19,455 nucleotides of DNA from an uncultured Chloroflexota bacterium (GTDB lineage Bacteria; Chloroflexota; Chloroflexia; Thermomicrobiales; UBA6265): NCBI GenBank assembly GCA_937901745.1, contig CALGSZ010000070.1, positions 1-19,455 on the forward strand. The letters run 5' to 3'. The first letter of the stretch is position 1, and the number at the start of each line of letters is the position of its first letter. Position numbers and translations under genes: made by a program. The notes under the pieces are model-generated. The model saw only the letters and a program-made list of their open reading frames with translations. It was not told the DNA's origin and searched no databases. Positions 1-7,694 of this stretch are shown here, one piece after another.

Positions 1-39
1 CGTTGCGTTTTTCATCCAACCCTGTGATGGAGGTGAACC

Positions 40-1131
40 ATGGCGGTCCAGTTCCGTAACCTCGTCTTCGAGGGCGGCGGTGTGAAGGGAATCGCGTACG
101 TGGGCGCAATGCAGGTCCTCGAGCAGCGCGGACTGCTGAAGGACATCAAGCGCGTCGGTGGAACGAGCGCCGGCGCCATCAACGCGCTCATCGTCGCTCT
201 GGGCTACAGCAACGCCGAGATGTTCGAGCTGCTCTCCTCCGTCGACTTCAAGAAGTTCATGGACGACTCCTTCGGCGTGATTCGCGACATCCGGCGTCTC
301 GCGCGCGAGTTCGGATGGAACAGAGGAGACTTCGTCTCGAGCTGGATTGGCAGCATCATCAAGGAGAAGCTAGGCACGGAACGCGCAACGTTTGCCGATC
401 TCAAGAGAGCGGGACGCCCCGACCTCTACGTCATCGGCACCAATCTCTCCACCGGATTCGCGGAGGTCTTCTCCATCGAGAGGCACCCGGACATGCCCCT
501 CGCCACCGCGGTCCGTATCTCCATGTCCATCCCTCTCTTCTTCGCGGCCGTCCGATACGGGCCGCGCGGGGACGTCTACGTGGACGGCGGCGTTCAGCTC
601 AACTACCCCGTCAAGTTGTTCGACCGCGAGAAGTACATCGACATGCAGAAAGAGGCGTACGCGGCCCGGCGCACGGAGTACTACAACCGCGAGAACGCCA
701 TCTTCCAACTGATGCGGCCGGGCCGCAGCCCGTACGTCTACAATCGCCAAACGCTCGGCATGCGGCTCGACACGAGGGACCAGATCGGCCTCTTCCGCCA
801 CGACGAGCCGCTCCGGGGCAAGCCGATCCGGAAGTTCACGGACTACGCGAAGGCCCTCCTGACCGCCCTGATGAACGCTCAGGAGCACATGCACCTGCAC
901 AGCGACGACTGGCAGCGCACGATCTACATCGACACGCTCGACGTCGGCACCACCGACTTCGACATCTCCGAGCAGAAGAAGCAGGACCTGGTGCGACAGG
1001 GCATTGAGGGAGCGGAGCGGTACTTCCAGTGGTTCGAGGATCCGGCCGAGTCGCCGGTCAACCGGATCTCGGCCCGGGTCGTGGTGGACGTCGGCGGGCC
1101 CGTGCCGGTCGTGGCCGCCGGCGGCGCATGA
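40..1131 (+). CDS. Patatin-like phospholipase family protein
   Basis: A 363-residue predicted lipid acyl hydrolase of the patatin family, which uses a Ser-Asp catalytic dyad to cleave acyl esters. The sequence shows the glycine-rich oxyanion-hole motif GGGVKG at residues 12-17, the nucleophile elbow GTSAG at 41-45 (Ser43), and the D-G-G motif at 182-184 that carries the catalytic Asp. All three are in the right order and spacing. No signal peptide or membrane segment is visible, so it is probably cytoplasmic or peripheral. The start is well supported by GGAGGTGA at 29-36, just before the ATG. The C-terminal part (residues 200-340) is not a motif I recognise and is longer than a minimal patatin domain. 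A GC hairpin follows the stop, which suggests a single-gene unit. The substrate cannot be read from the sequence. Confidence 0.92.
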   Translation: MAVQFRNLVFEGGGVKGIAYVGAMQVLEQRGLLKDIKRVGGTSAGAINALIVALGYSNAEMFELLSSVDFKKFMDDSFGVIRDIRRLAREFGWNRGDFVSSWIGSIIKEKLGTERATFADLKRAGRPDLYVIGTNLSTGFAEVFSIERHPDMPLATAVRISMSIPLFFAAVRYGPRGDVYVDGGVQLNYPVKLFDREKYIDMQKEAYAARRTEYYNRENAIFQLMRPGRSPYVYNRQTLGMRLDTRDQIGLFRHDEPLRGKPIRKFTDYAKALLTALMNAQEHMHLHSDDWQRTIYIDTLDVGTTDFDISEQKKQDLVRQGIEGAERYFQWFEDPAESPVNRISARVVVDVGGPVPVVAAGGA

Positions 1132-1137
1132 TCGTCG

Positions 1138-1161
1138 CGGCCCGGCTGGCGAGCCGGGCCG
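1138..1161 (+). terminator. Hairpin after the patatin gene
   Basis: A perfect 10-bp stem (1138-1147 with 1152-1161) with a GGCG loop starts six bases after the patatin stop codon. There is no T-tract, so it may be a weak terminator or an mRNA 3'-end stabiliser. Confidence 0.5.
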
Positions 1162-1615
1162 AGGCGCGGGCAAGGCCGGGCTTCGTGGACGGGCCCACCG
1201 TTGCGCCGCGCCCCGCCGCCCCCCTCTTTGCAGCTTCGTGTCACCCATATATTGTTTATCGCTGAACAAAGCGGCCAGTTCGGTCCGGCGCCCCTGACGG
1301 CGAGCGGGATAAGCGACGGCCGCTTTCATGTCGGTGATGTGGTTCATGAATGAATAGTGCAGGACAACACGAATCCGGCCGCCATGTGACCCCGGCGGCC
1401 ACCCAACGGTTCTGCTGCTGGACGACCGCCCGGCCACCGATCGGCCGCCGGGCGATCGTCCCGCCGCACGCAGCGAAAGCCGCGCGCGGGAACGTCCGCC
1501 GCGGTGCGTCGACGCAGCCGCGTCGTCCCCGCGGACCACGAGGTGTCCGAGCCGCCGGCAGGCGCCGGACACGCAAACGAGGACCCGTATCAACCGTATC
1601 ACACGGAGGAGTCAT
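1162..1615. other. Intergenic region upstream of the beta-barrel gene
   Basis: I find no credible gene in these 450 bases. The open frames here have no ribosome binding site and no recognisable protein. A short AT-rich patch lies near 1245-1262 (an ATATATTG-like run). Two copies of CCGTATCA (1585-1592 and 1594-1601), one base apart, sit just before the ribosome binding site of the next gene. They could be part of its promoter or operator, but nothing confirms this. Confidence 0.4.
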
Positions 1616-2230
1616 ATGAGCCGGACAAGCAGGGTGGTGCTGTCGGCCGCGTTCGCAGTCGTGGGGATCGGGTTGGTCGCTGGTCAGGCCGCTGCGCAGG
1701 AGGTCGTGCGGCGCAAGATCGAGGTCCGGCCGTTCGTCGGCGCATACATCCCCACGGGTGACCAGCGGGACGAGTTGAAGGACGCATTCGCGCTGGGGGC
1801 AACGCTGGCGTATCGCGCGACGCCCGCGCTGAGCATCGTCGGCAACTTCGGCTGGAGCCCCTCCGAGGCGAAGGTTGCCAGCTCGTCGGCCGCGGATGAC
1901 GAGAACACCGAGCTGAACCTGTTCCAGTACGACGCGGGGCTCGAGCTGGGCCGTGACTTCGCCCTCGGCGCGTCTGCCTGGACGTGGCGGCCGTTCATCG
2001 GCATCGGCGCCGGCGCCCGCACGTACAGCTTCCGCGATGGCGACGTGGACGCGGAGACCGACTTCGCCGGCTACGGCGCCGCGGGCGTGCAGTTCGACGC
2101 CGGGAGGTTCGGCCTCCGTCTCGAGGCCCGCGACTACCTCTCCAGGTTCGACGGCCTCGATGGCAAGCTGTCGGAGTCGTCCACCCGCAACGACCTCTTC
2201 CTCACCGGCTCGCTGTCCGTCCGGTTCTGA
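1616..2230 (+). CDS. Outer membrane beta-barrel protein
   Basis: A 204-residue secreted protein. Residues 1-28 form a typical Sec signal peptide: a basic start (MSRTSR), a hydrophobic core (VVLSAAFAVVGIGLVAG) and an AAAQ cleavage region. The rest alternates polar and hydrophobic residues in short strands, and the chain ends in an aromatic residue within SVRF, as expected for a substrate of the BAM outer-membrane assembly machinery. The length fits a small eight-strand barrel of the OmpA/OmpW-like porin fold. The start is supported by GGAGGAG a few bases upstream. A very strong terminator follows, so it is probably transcribed alone. A specific transport or structural role cannot be assigned. 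Confidence 0.85.
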   Translation: MSRTSRVVLSAAFAVVGIGLVAGQAAAQEVVRRKIEVRPFVGAYIPTGDQRDELKDAFALGATLAYRATPALSIVGNFGWSPSEAKVASSSAADDENTELNLFQYDAGLELGRDFALGASAWTWRPFIGIGAGARTYSFRDGDVDAETDFAGYGAAGVQFDAGRFGLRLEARDYLSRFDGLDGKLSESSTRNDLFLTGSLSVRF

Positions 2231-2243
2231 GGAATCCGACGAC

Positions 2244-2269
2244 ACGGGGCCCGGTTCGCCGGGCCCCGT
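2244..2269 (+). terminator. Strong intrinsic terminator after the beta-barrel gene
   Basis: A perfect 11-bp GC-rich stem (2244-2254 with 2259-2269) is closed by a TTCG tetraloop and followed by TTCTGCTT. It lies 14 bases after the stop codon. The stable UUCG loop and stem make this the clearest terminator in the window. Confidence 0.88.
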
Positions 2270-2295
2270 TCTGCTTGCGCGTATCGCCCCCTACG

Positions 2296-2486
2296 ATGCC
2301 GAGGGCACCAGCCGACGCCGCGTCGCTCTCTGCGAGCGTCGGCGTTCGCCTGCGTGGCGGTGTGAGCCGCGACGAGGCGCGTGCCGCGCTGCTGGCCATC
2401 CAGCGCCGGCTCGACGCAGTCCGCCCGGTCGCCGATCGCGCGGCGCGTGCTCTGTGGATCCGGTGGAGGTTCTGAGAGGAGGTTGA
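2296..2486 (+). pseudogene. Remnant of an ADOP/MacB-type permease
   Basis: Two protein scraps in different frames resemble parts of the duplicated orphan permeases. In the frame starting at 2296, the text RLRGGVSRDEARAALLAIQRRL resembles the periplasmic-domain pattern 'LrpGVs.eqArael.aiarrL'. About ten codons later, in a shifted frame, comes SVDPVEVLRGG before a stop. This matches the C-terminal signature of such permeases; the intact copy in this window ends in VDPVEVMRVE. The transmembrane segments normally found between these parts are missing, so this would be an internally deleted and frameshifted scrap. The assignment rests on short motifs only. Confidence 0.45.
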
Positions 2487-2502
2487 GGGCTGGAGGGCGC
2501 CA

Positions 2503-2574
2503 TGGCCGGGGGCGGATTCGAACCGCCGCCTCGGGAATGAAGGATCCCGGCTCTTCCCATTGAGCTACCCGGCC
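2503..2574 (-). tRNA. tRNA-like element with an abnormal anticodon loop (possibly a pseudo-tRNA)
   Basis: Read on the minus strand, this 72-base element has a perfect 7-bp acceptor stem (GGCCGGG/CCCGGCC), TA at positions 8-9, a perfect 4-bp D stem (GCTC/GAGC) with the GG pair in the D loop, a perfect 5-bp T stem (GGCGG/CCGCC) and the canonical TTCGAAT T-loop. The anticodon arm is irregular. Either a 5-bp stem CGGGA/TCCCG closes an 8-base loop, with base 26 missing and a 4-base variable loop, or the stem contains a T-T mismatch and closes a 6-base loop. TTC sits in the middle of the loop, but position 33 would be C rather than T, so no isotype can be called safely. CCA is not encoded. It lies among gene remnants, which favours a degenerate copy. 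Confidence 0.6.
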
Positions 2575-2630
2575 AATCGACGCCCCGGGAGTGCCTCCTT
2601 CATCAGCTTCGTATTGCAGGAACCGCACCG

Positions 2631-3290
2631 CTACCGCTCCTCCATCCCGATCGCCTCGATGGTGTCGCCCTCCTCCCGGTCGAGGAGGTTGTACGGGTCG
2701 ATGCCGCCATGCGCGGGCCGCGCGGGCACTGTCACCGTGACGTCTGAGTGCCAGAGTGGTTTCAGAGAGTCGGGCGTGACCGCCTTGAGCTTGCGGTACA
2801 GGTCGAGCGTCGTGGCCGGCGACGACGCCTTCTTCTCGATGAGCGTACGCAACGCGGCCTCGATCCGCTCCTCGCCCACGTACTCGGCGAGCACGTTCAT
2901 CGCGTACGGTCCCTTCCGGTCGTTGGCCAAGGGATCCATGGCGCTCAGCAGGGGAAGCCCCGTGCGGATCTGCGGCCACGGGCCCGGCTCGCGCATGAAG
3001 CGCATGAGCCGCCGCCTCGTCTCACCGCCCTTCACGTGCTCGCCAGCCGCATCGCGGAGTACCAGGCGAGACCTTCGGAGAGGCCCCCTCCGCCCTCGGC
3101 GAACGCCGGCTTGAGCTGCACGCCTCCACCACTGGTGCCCGATCTCGTGCTCCACGACCTCGAGGATCGGGTCGAGACCATCGTCCCGCGGATCCGGGAG
3201 GAAGCTGCCCTCGCCCGCGGCGATGACGCCGCTGCCTTCCACGCCCATGCCGATGAGGTTGCCGGGCTGCGTGTTGTCTCCAGCGACGCC
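2631..3290 (-). pseudogene. Remnant of an M1-family metallopeptidase (C-terminal part)
   Basis: The minus strand encodes the zinc-binding motif HEIGHQWW (complement of about 3126-3149) after PGNLIGMGVEGSG. This matches the active-site region of M1 aminopeptidase-like proteins. Immediately after HQWW the homologous reading jumps to another frame (GVQLKPAFAEGGGGLSEGLAWYSAM, 3044-3118), as if one base were inserted. It returns to the first frame near 3040-3050 with GGETRRRLMRF and later RKGPYAMNVLAEYVGEERIEAALR, typical of the M1 C-terminal helical region. Only about 220 residues of a much longer family remain, and no N-terminal domain is present. Two compensating shifts plus truncation indicate a dead gene, although assembly errors could explain the shifts. 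Confidence 0.65.
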
Positions 3291-3304
3291 GACGGCGCAT
3301 CCGG

Positions 3305-3550
3305 AACGCGGCCGAACCGTCGCTCCCGGCGGTGATGGGCGGCCAGCGCTTCTGCCAGGTCCCGCGGCCCGAAGTCCTGCCAGCGGCGGGCGGTGAAGTA
3401 CAGCTCCGCGTACGCGTACTCCCACAGCAGGAAGTCGCTGAGCCGCTGCTCGCCGCCCGTCCGGATCAGCAGATCCGCGGGCGGAAGCAGCTCGCCCCGG
3501 CGGATCGCCTCCCGCGAGGAGTAGTCGATGACGGGATTGAGTTGCAGCCT
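3305..3550 (-). pseudogene. uppS: Remnant of undecaprenyl diphosphate synthase (C-terminal third)
   Basis: The minus strand encodes about 82 residues that match the C-terminal part of cis-prenyl transferases: LNPVIDYSSREAI, then DLLIRTGGEQRLSDFLLWE, YAYAELYFT and a closing RRERRFG. These carry the residues that form the product site and dimer interface in UppS. The N-terminal two thirds, with the catalytic Asp and the diphosphate-binding loop, are absent. The stretch normally found between YSSREAI and PPADLLIRT also appears to be deleted. The fragment runs directly into the M1-peptidase remnant. It cannot encode a working enzyme, so the cell's real uppS must be elsewhere. Confidence 0.75.
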
Positions 3551-3620
3551 GTCGCGCACCGCCGCCGGCGGCGGGGGTGATCGCAGTGATGCCTGCCCGT
3601 CAATCGGCATCGGGGGCGCC

Positions 3621-3650
3621 TTGTTAGTAACTCTCGATCCTGCCTAATTA
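3621..3650 (+). promoter_or_regulatory. Possible promoter in an AT-rich island
   Basis: TTGTTA at 3621-3626 could act as a -35 element, with TAATTA at 3645-3650 as a poor -10 element at 18-base spacing. The stretch is unusually AT-rich for this window and lies just before a perfect palindrome at 3658-3670, where an operator would be expected. The -10 match is weak. Confidence 0.25.
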
Positions 3651-3657
3651 GCCCAGT

Positions 3658-3670
3658 CTATCAGTGATAG
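3658..3670. promoter_or_regulatory. 13-bp perfect palindrome identical to the core of Tn10 tetO2
   Basis: CTATCAGTGATAG is a perfect odd-centred palindrome. From memory it equals the central 13 bases of the Tn10 tet operator O2. The outer bases differ. No TetR-family gene is visible in the window, so the cognate repressor, if any, is unknown. Confidence 0.4.
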
Positions 3671-3821
3671 CATTTGCGGTCCCCGCCGACGTGCCAGCGG
3701 CGGTGCTGAGTGACCCGGCCGTTGGCCGATCCGGCGATCACCCGTGCGCTGCTCGCGCCGGATGCCGTGGTCGGCGTCGTCGCCGACGAAAAGGGGGAGC
3801 GAATCACGCAGATCGGGATCA

Positions 3822-3986
3822 CGCGCGCTGTGGCAGCACCCGCCGTACTTCCATGGCGGCGGCGCCGCGACGCCGGCCGAGATCGTCGAGCACTACGACG
3901 CGGCCCTCGGGCTGGGCCTCGGCGCCGCGCAGAAGGTCGACCTGGTCGAGGACATGCTCCATGCGGCGTGCGGCCAGAGCGGGTGA
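3822..3986 (+). pseudogene. Remnant resembling the C-terminal end of a MauG/cytochrome-c-peroxidase-type protein
   Basis: About 54 codons read RALWQHPPYFHGGGAATPAEI, then VEHYDAALGLGLGAAQKVDLVEDML, ending in a stop. This resembles the family ending 'tAPYFHDGsaaTLeeVVehYd...L...ekaDLvaFL', found in dihaem cytochrome c peroxidases and related proteins. No haem-binding CxxCH motif is in the fragment. Upstream, an overlapping frame (from about 3710) continues without recognisable homology, so the N-terminal part appears lost. The identification rests on one conserved block and is moderate at best. It could be co-debris with the neighbouring remnants. Confidence 0.45.
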
Positions 3987-4190
3987 GCGACCGGCATCCG
4001 CTCTCCTCTTGACGTCTACAGGAGAGGCGACGCATCCTTCCCCGTCGATGGCGATCATACGGCCGGCAGCGCTACCGCCGGGCAGCGGCCGGGTGCCGCC
4101 CACAGCGTGTGGGCGGCTGCCGCCGCGTCCAATTCGCCGCCGGGCGCCCGCGCGAGCCGGCCGCAAGTCCCTTGAGGCCGGAGCCGATCC

Positions 4191-4526
4191 GTGTCCCTGC
4201 GCGCGCAGACCGACGCCCTTCGTGGATCGATCGACCTGCTCATCCTGAAGACGCTCTCCCTCGGCCCCATGCACGGGTGGGGGATTAGTCAGCGGATCCA
4301 GCAGGCGTCCGAAGGCGTGCTGGAGCTGAACCAGGGGTCGCTGTACCCGGCGCTACAGCGTCTGGAGAAAGAGGGTCTGATCACGAGTGCCTGGGGCGTG
4401 ACGGAGAACAACCGGCGCGCGCGCTACTACAAGATCACCGCAGCCGGCCGGCGCGTGCTGGGCGAGGAAATCGAGAGCTGGCGCCGCTTCGCGGCGGCGC
4501 TGGAGATGGTAATGCGCACGACGTGA
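4191..4526 (+). CDS. PadR-family transcriptional regulator
   Basis: A 111-residue protein covering the compact winged-helix DNA-binding domain of the PadR family. It shows the family pattern LRGSIDLLILKTLSLGPMHG (residues 10-29), the helix around YGI/WGISQRIQQ, then NQGSLYPALQRLEKEGLI (about 46-63), and the wing RARYYKITAAGRRVL (80-94). The start is GTG at 4191. The C-terminal dimerisation helix is short, as in the small subfamily found next to ADOP permeases. It probably represses the permease gene 200 bases downstream. TTGACG at 4009-4014 may be part of its promoter, but the matching -10 is poor. Confidence 0.93.
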   Translation: MSLRAQTDALRGSIDLLILKTLSLGPMHGWGISQRIQQASEGVLELNQGSLYPALQRLEKEGLITSAWGVTENNRRARYYKITAAGRRVLGEEIESWRRFAAALEMVMRTT

Positions 4527-4734
4527 ACTGCGCCGGCGGGCGCGGGTGCCGCCGCAAACCCGATGCGCCCGTCGTCGCGCTCACCGCACGAACGCGGCCG
4601 TGGCAGCAGCGCCATCACCGCGAGCCCGCGGGATCGGCTCGCGCGAGGCGCGACGCCCCGGCAGCGGCCGAGCATGGGAGCGCGGTACACCGCGCACGCA
4701 CGTCGAACGCCATTCTTCATTCGGAGCACGACTC

Positions 4735-7368
4735 GTGAGCTGGCTCCACGCTGCCCGAACCCGCCTGCATCTTCTTTTCGCGCGCCGCGGCGCGGAGGCC
4801 CGCATGGATGAGGAGTTCCGTCTGCACATCGAGCTGGAGACGGAGCAGAACCTGCGCGCGGGGATGGATCCGCGGGAGGCGCGGCGCCGCGCGCTCCTCG
4901 CGTTCGGCGGCGTCGAGCGGCACAAGGAAGAGATGCGCGACGGCTGCGGCGCGCGGTGGCTGGAGGACCTGGCGCGGGATCTCCGTCACGCGGCGCGCGG
5001 GCTGGCGAGGACGCCGGGCTTCACGCTGGTCGCGGTGCTGACCATTGCCGTGGGCGTCGGCGCGACGACGGTCGTCTACGGCTTGGTGAACGCGATCCTG
5101 CTTGAGCCGCTCGCGGTCCCGGCCGCCGAGAGGCTGTTTGCGCTGGACGAGCTGCGCTGGGGCGCGGTCTGGCAGGGGATCGAGGGCCGAGGCGTGCCGT
5201 ACGCACGGTACGTTAGGTACCGCGAGGCGACGGAGGGGGTGTTCACGGGGCTTGCCGCGCATCGGCGCACCATGTTCTCGCTGCGCGCGCGCGGCGAGAC
5301 GATGGCGGCACGAGGCGTGATGACGTCCGGCAACTACTTCGCGGTGCTCGGCCTGCAGCCCGAGGCCGGCTCCTTCTACACGGAGGACGACGAGCCGTCC
5401 GCCGTCATCGCGTACCACCTCTGGCGCGACCGGTTCGGCAGCGACCCCGACGTGCTCGGCAGCGTGGTGCACATCGACGGCCAGCCGTTCACCATCGTGG
5501 GCGTCGCGCCGCGCGCCTTCACGGGCACCCTGCACGGTTTGCCCGCCGACGTCTGGGTGCCCGTCGTCGCGGCCCGCCGCGCGAGCGGCCTCGAATCGAT
5601 GGCCGCCTGGCTCGCGATGTTCGGACGACTCCGGCCCGGCGTCGAGCCGCGTGCGGCCTCCGCGTTCGTCGATGGGACGGCCAAGCAGATCCCGCCCGAC
5701 GAGCCGCAGACCCGTGTGCGGGGCGCGCGGCTCGAGCCGCTGAGCGGCATGGCGCGTGGCGGCAGCCGCGATGAGGCGCGCACCGGGCTTACGTTGCTGT
5801 TCGGCACGGCGCTGCTCGTGCTGCTGATCGCGAGCGCGAACATCGCCGGCATGCTGATCGCGCGCGGCGTCGCGCGCCGCCGCGAGATCGGCATCCGGTT
5901 GGCCATCGGCGCAGGCCGTGGCCGGCTGGTCCGCCAGCTCATGACGGAGCACGCGCTGCTCGCGCTGATTGGCGGCGCCGGTGGGGTGGTGCTCGCGGCG
6001 CTCGGCGCGCGCGCAATCTCGGCGTCTCCGCTCCTCGGCCCGCAGGAGCTGGTGCTGGATCTCGGCCTCGATCTGCGCGTGCTCGGCTTCGCGCTCGCGG
6101 TGACGGTCGCGACGTCGCTCCTCTCCGGCCTCTACCCCGCGCTCCAGGCCGCGCGGCCCGCGCTGGTTCCGGCGCTGAAGGACGCCGGCCCGGCCGATGC
6201 CCGCGCGCGCAGCCTCTTCGTGGCCGGCCAGCTTGCCATGGCCGTCGTGCTGCTCGTCCTCGCCGGCAACTTCGTGCGCGCCTTCCAGCGGACGCTCGCG
6301 CTCGACCTCGGCTACGACCCCCACGGGATCGTGATCGCGACGACGGACCTCGGCCCCCTCGGCTACGATGACGTGCGCGGCCGCGCGTTCTACGAGCGTC
6401 TGGTCGAACGCGTGCGCGCCATCCCCGGCGTCACGGCGGTGGCGCTGGCCGGCGCGCCGTTGCTGGGCGGAGGCGCGCTGATCAACGACGTGCGCGCCGC
6501 GGGCGGCGACGAGGCACGCCACGAGTGGGGCGTGCTGCAGAACCACGTGGACCCCGAATTCTTCGCGACGCTGCGGCTCCCGCTCGTCGCCGGGCGTGGC
6601 TTCACCGAAGCGGACCGCGATGGCGCGCCGCATGTCGCCATCGTGAACCAGACCCTCGCCCGCCGGCTCTGGCCGGAAGAGGATCCGCTTGGCAAGGTCA
6701 TTCACACGTACGGCGGTGAGGCGGTGGTAGTCGGCGTCGTGCGGGACGGCCGCTACAGCCTGCGCTACGGCGCGCCGGGCCCGTTCGCGTTCTTCCCCTT
6801 CGCGCAGCGATACTCCGGCAGTATGACGCTGCATGTCCGTCACGACGACGGCACGCACGTCGGCACGCTGATCCGCCGCATCCGGGAAGAGGTCGAGGCG
6901 CTCGACCCGAACGTCGCCGTGCAGCGGGCGGAACCGCTCTCGGCGCCCGTCACGCAGATGCTCGGCCCCATGGAGTTCGCCACCGGCCTGCTCGGTCTGT
7001 TTGGCGCCATCGGCATTGCCCTCGCCGGCGTGGGCGTCTACGGCGTGCTGGCGTTCCAGGTCGCGCGGCGCAGCCGCGAGTTCGGCATCCGGATCGCGCT
7101 CGGCGCGCCGCCGCGCGCCGTCGTGCGGCACGTGGTCAGCCGCTGGACCGTCCTTGCCGGAATCAGCGCCGCGGCCGGGATCGCACTGGGGCTCGTCGCT
7201 TCCCGGCTGCTGGAGCGCGCGCTGCACATCCACGGCCTTGGCGCGTTCGAGCCGGCCACGTTCGCGGGCGTCGCAGCGGTTCTGGCGGCCGTCGGCGTGG
7301 CGGCGAGCTACGCGCCCGTGCGGCGCGCGGTGCGCGTCGACCCGGTGGAGGTGATGCGGGTCGAGTGA
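4735..7368 (+). CDS. ADOP-family ABC transporter permease (duplicated MacB/FtsX-like orphan permease)
   Basis: An 877-residue membrane protein of the acidobacterial duplicated orphan permease type. The GTG at 4735 is preferred over the upstream ATG at 4546 because GGAG (4723-4726) precedes it at normal spacing and the upstream 63 residues are low-complexity Arg/Ala. Residues 1-85 form the permease-prefix domain (MDEEFRLHIELETEQNLRAG). Two repeats follow, each with a MacB-like periplasmic domain and an FtsX domain. Transmembrane segments are visible around TLVAVLTIAVGVGATTVVYG, TLLFGTALLVLLIASANIAG and LLGLFGAIGIALAGVGVYG. The signature REIGIRLAIGAGRGRLVRQL recurs in the second half as REFGIRIALGAPPRAVVRHV, and the C-terminus has VDPVEVMRVE. 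No ATPase gene is adjacent, hence 'orphan'. The PadR gene just upstream is the usual partner. The substrate is unknown; peptides, lipids or drugs are possible by analogy with MacB. Confidence 0.92.
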   Translation: MSWLHAARTRLHLLFARRGAEARMDEEFRLHIELETEQNLRAGMDPREARRRALLAFGGVERHKEEMRDGCGARWLEDLARDLRHAARGLARTPGFTLVAVLTIAVGVGATTVVYGLVNAILLEPLAVPAAERLFALDELRWGAVWQGIEGRGVPYARYVRYREATEGVFTGLAAHRRTMFSLRARGETMAARGVMTSGNYFAVLGLQPEAGSFYTEDDEPSAVIAYHLWRDRFGSDPDVLGSVVHIDGQPFTIVGVAPRAFTGTLHGLPADVWVPVVAARRASGLESMAAWLAMFGRLRPGVEPRAASAFVDGTAKQIPPDEPQTRVRGARLEPLSGMARGGSRDEARTGLTLLFGTALLVLLIASANIAGMLIARGVARRREIGIRLAIGAGRGRLVRQLMTEHALLALIGGAGGVVLAALGARAISASPLLGPQELVLDLGLDLRVLGFALAVTVATSLLSGLYPALQAARPALVPALKDAGPADARARSLFVAGQLAMAVVLLVLAGNFVRAFQRTLALDLGYDPHGIVIATTDLGPLGYDDVRGRAFYERLVERVRAIPGVTAVALAGAPLLGGGALINDVRAAGGDEARHEWGVLQNHVDPEFFATLRLPLVAGRGFTEADRDGAPHVAIVNQTLARRLWPEEDPLGKVIHTYGGEAVVVGVVRDGRYSLRYGAPGPFAFFPFAQRYSGSMTLHVRHDDGTHVGTLIRRIREEVEALDPNVAVQRAEPLSAPVTQMLGPMEFATGLLGLFGAIGIALAGVGVYGVLAFQVARRSREFGIRIALGAPPRAVVRHVVSRWTVLAGISAAAGIALGLVASRLLERALHIHGLGAFEPATFAGVAAVLAAVGVAASYAPVRRAVRVDPVEVMRVE

Positions 7369-7694
7369 TGAGGGCGTCGCGCTGAACGGCCGGGCATCGG
7401 CAGGTGCGCGGGCCTCATTCGAGCGAATCTCGTGCGCAGGCCATTGGCCGACTGAAACCCGCCGCTCCGCGCGGCTGCTGACATCTCAGTTGCTGCGGTG
7501 TGCCAATTACTCGGTCCAATGAACCGGCTCGAGCGGCATGTGACCCCCAGCGCCCCGGACCCGTGATGCGGCGCACCGGGAGCGTGTCCACACGGTCGCC
7601 GGTTCCCGCGTTCGACGTCAGGTGATCACGGAGGTTATCGCACAGACTCTCGGTCCCCAGGCGCTTGCTCACGCGGCTACAAGGAGCTCATGCA
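7369..7694. other. Intergenic region between the permease and the sigma-54 activator gene
   Basis: I see no supported gene in these 326 bases. Base composition falls from the very GC-rich permease to a more even mix, marking the left edge of the compositionally different central block. No convincing terminator or promoter could be identified. The promoter of the activator gene probably lies here. Confidence 0.4.

Noticed and set aside
370..1602. Long minus-strand open frame of 410 codons opposite the patatin gene
   Set aside because: It lies antisense to a gene with clear motifs, has Arg/Pro/Gly-rich shadow composition typical of GC-rich DNA and no recognisable domain.
2296..2475. Independent 59-residue gene with an ATG at 2296
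   Set aside because: The sequence resembles an internal stretch of MacB/ADOP permeases and is followed by a frameshifted permease C-terminus, so it is better explained as a remnant.
4546..4734. Upstream extension of the permease to an ATG at 4546
   Set aside because: The extra 63 residues are low-complexity Arg/Ala, unlike the family N-terminus. The GTG at 4735 has a proper ribosome binding site.
4717..7233. 838-codon minus-strand open frame opposite the ADOP permease
   Set aside because: The composition (Arg, His, Asp, Gln rich, no hydrophobic pattern) is that of a codon-shadow frame, and the plus strand has conserved permease motifs throughout.
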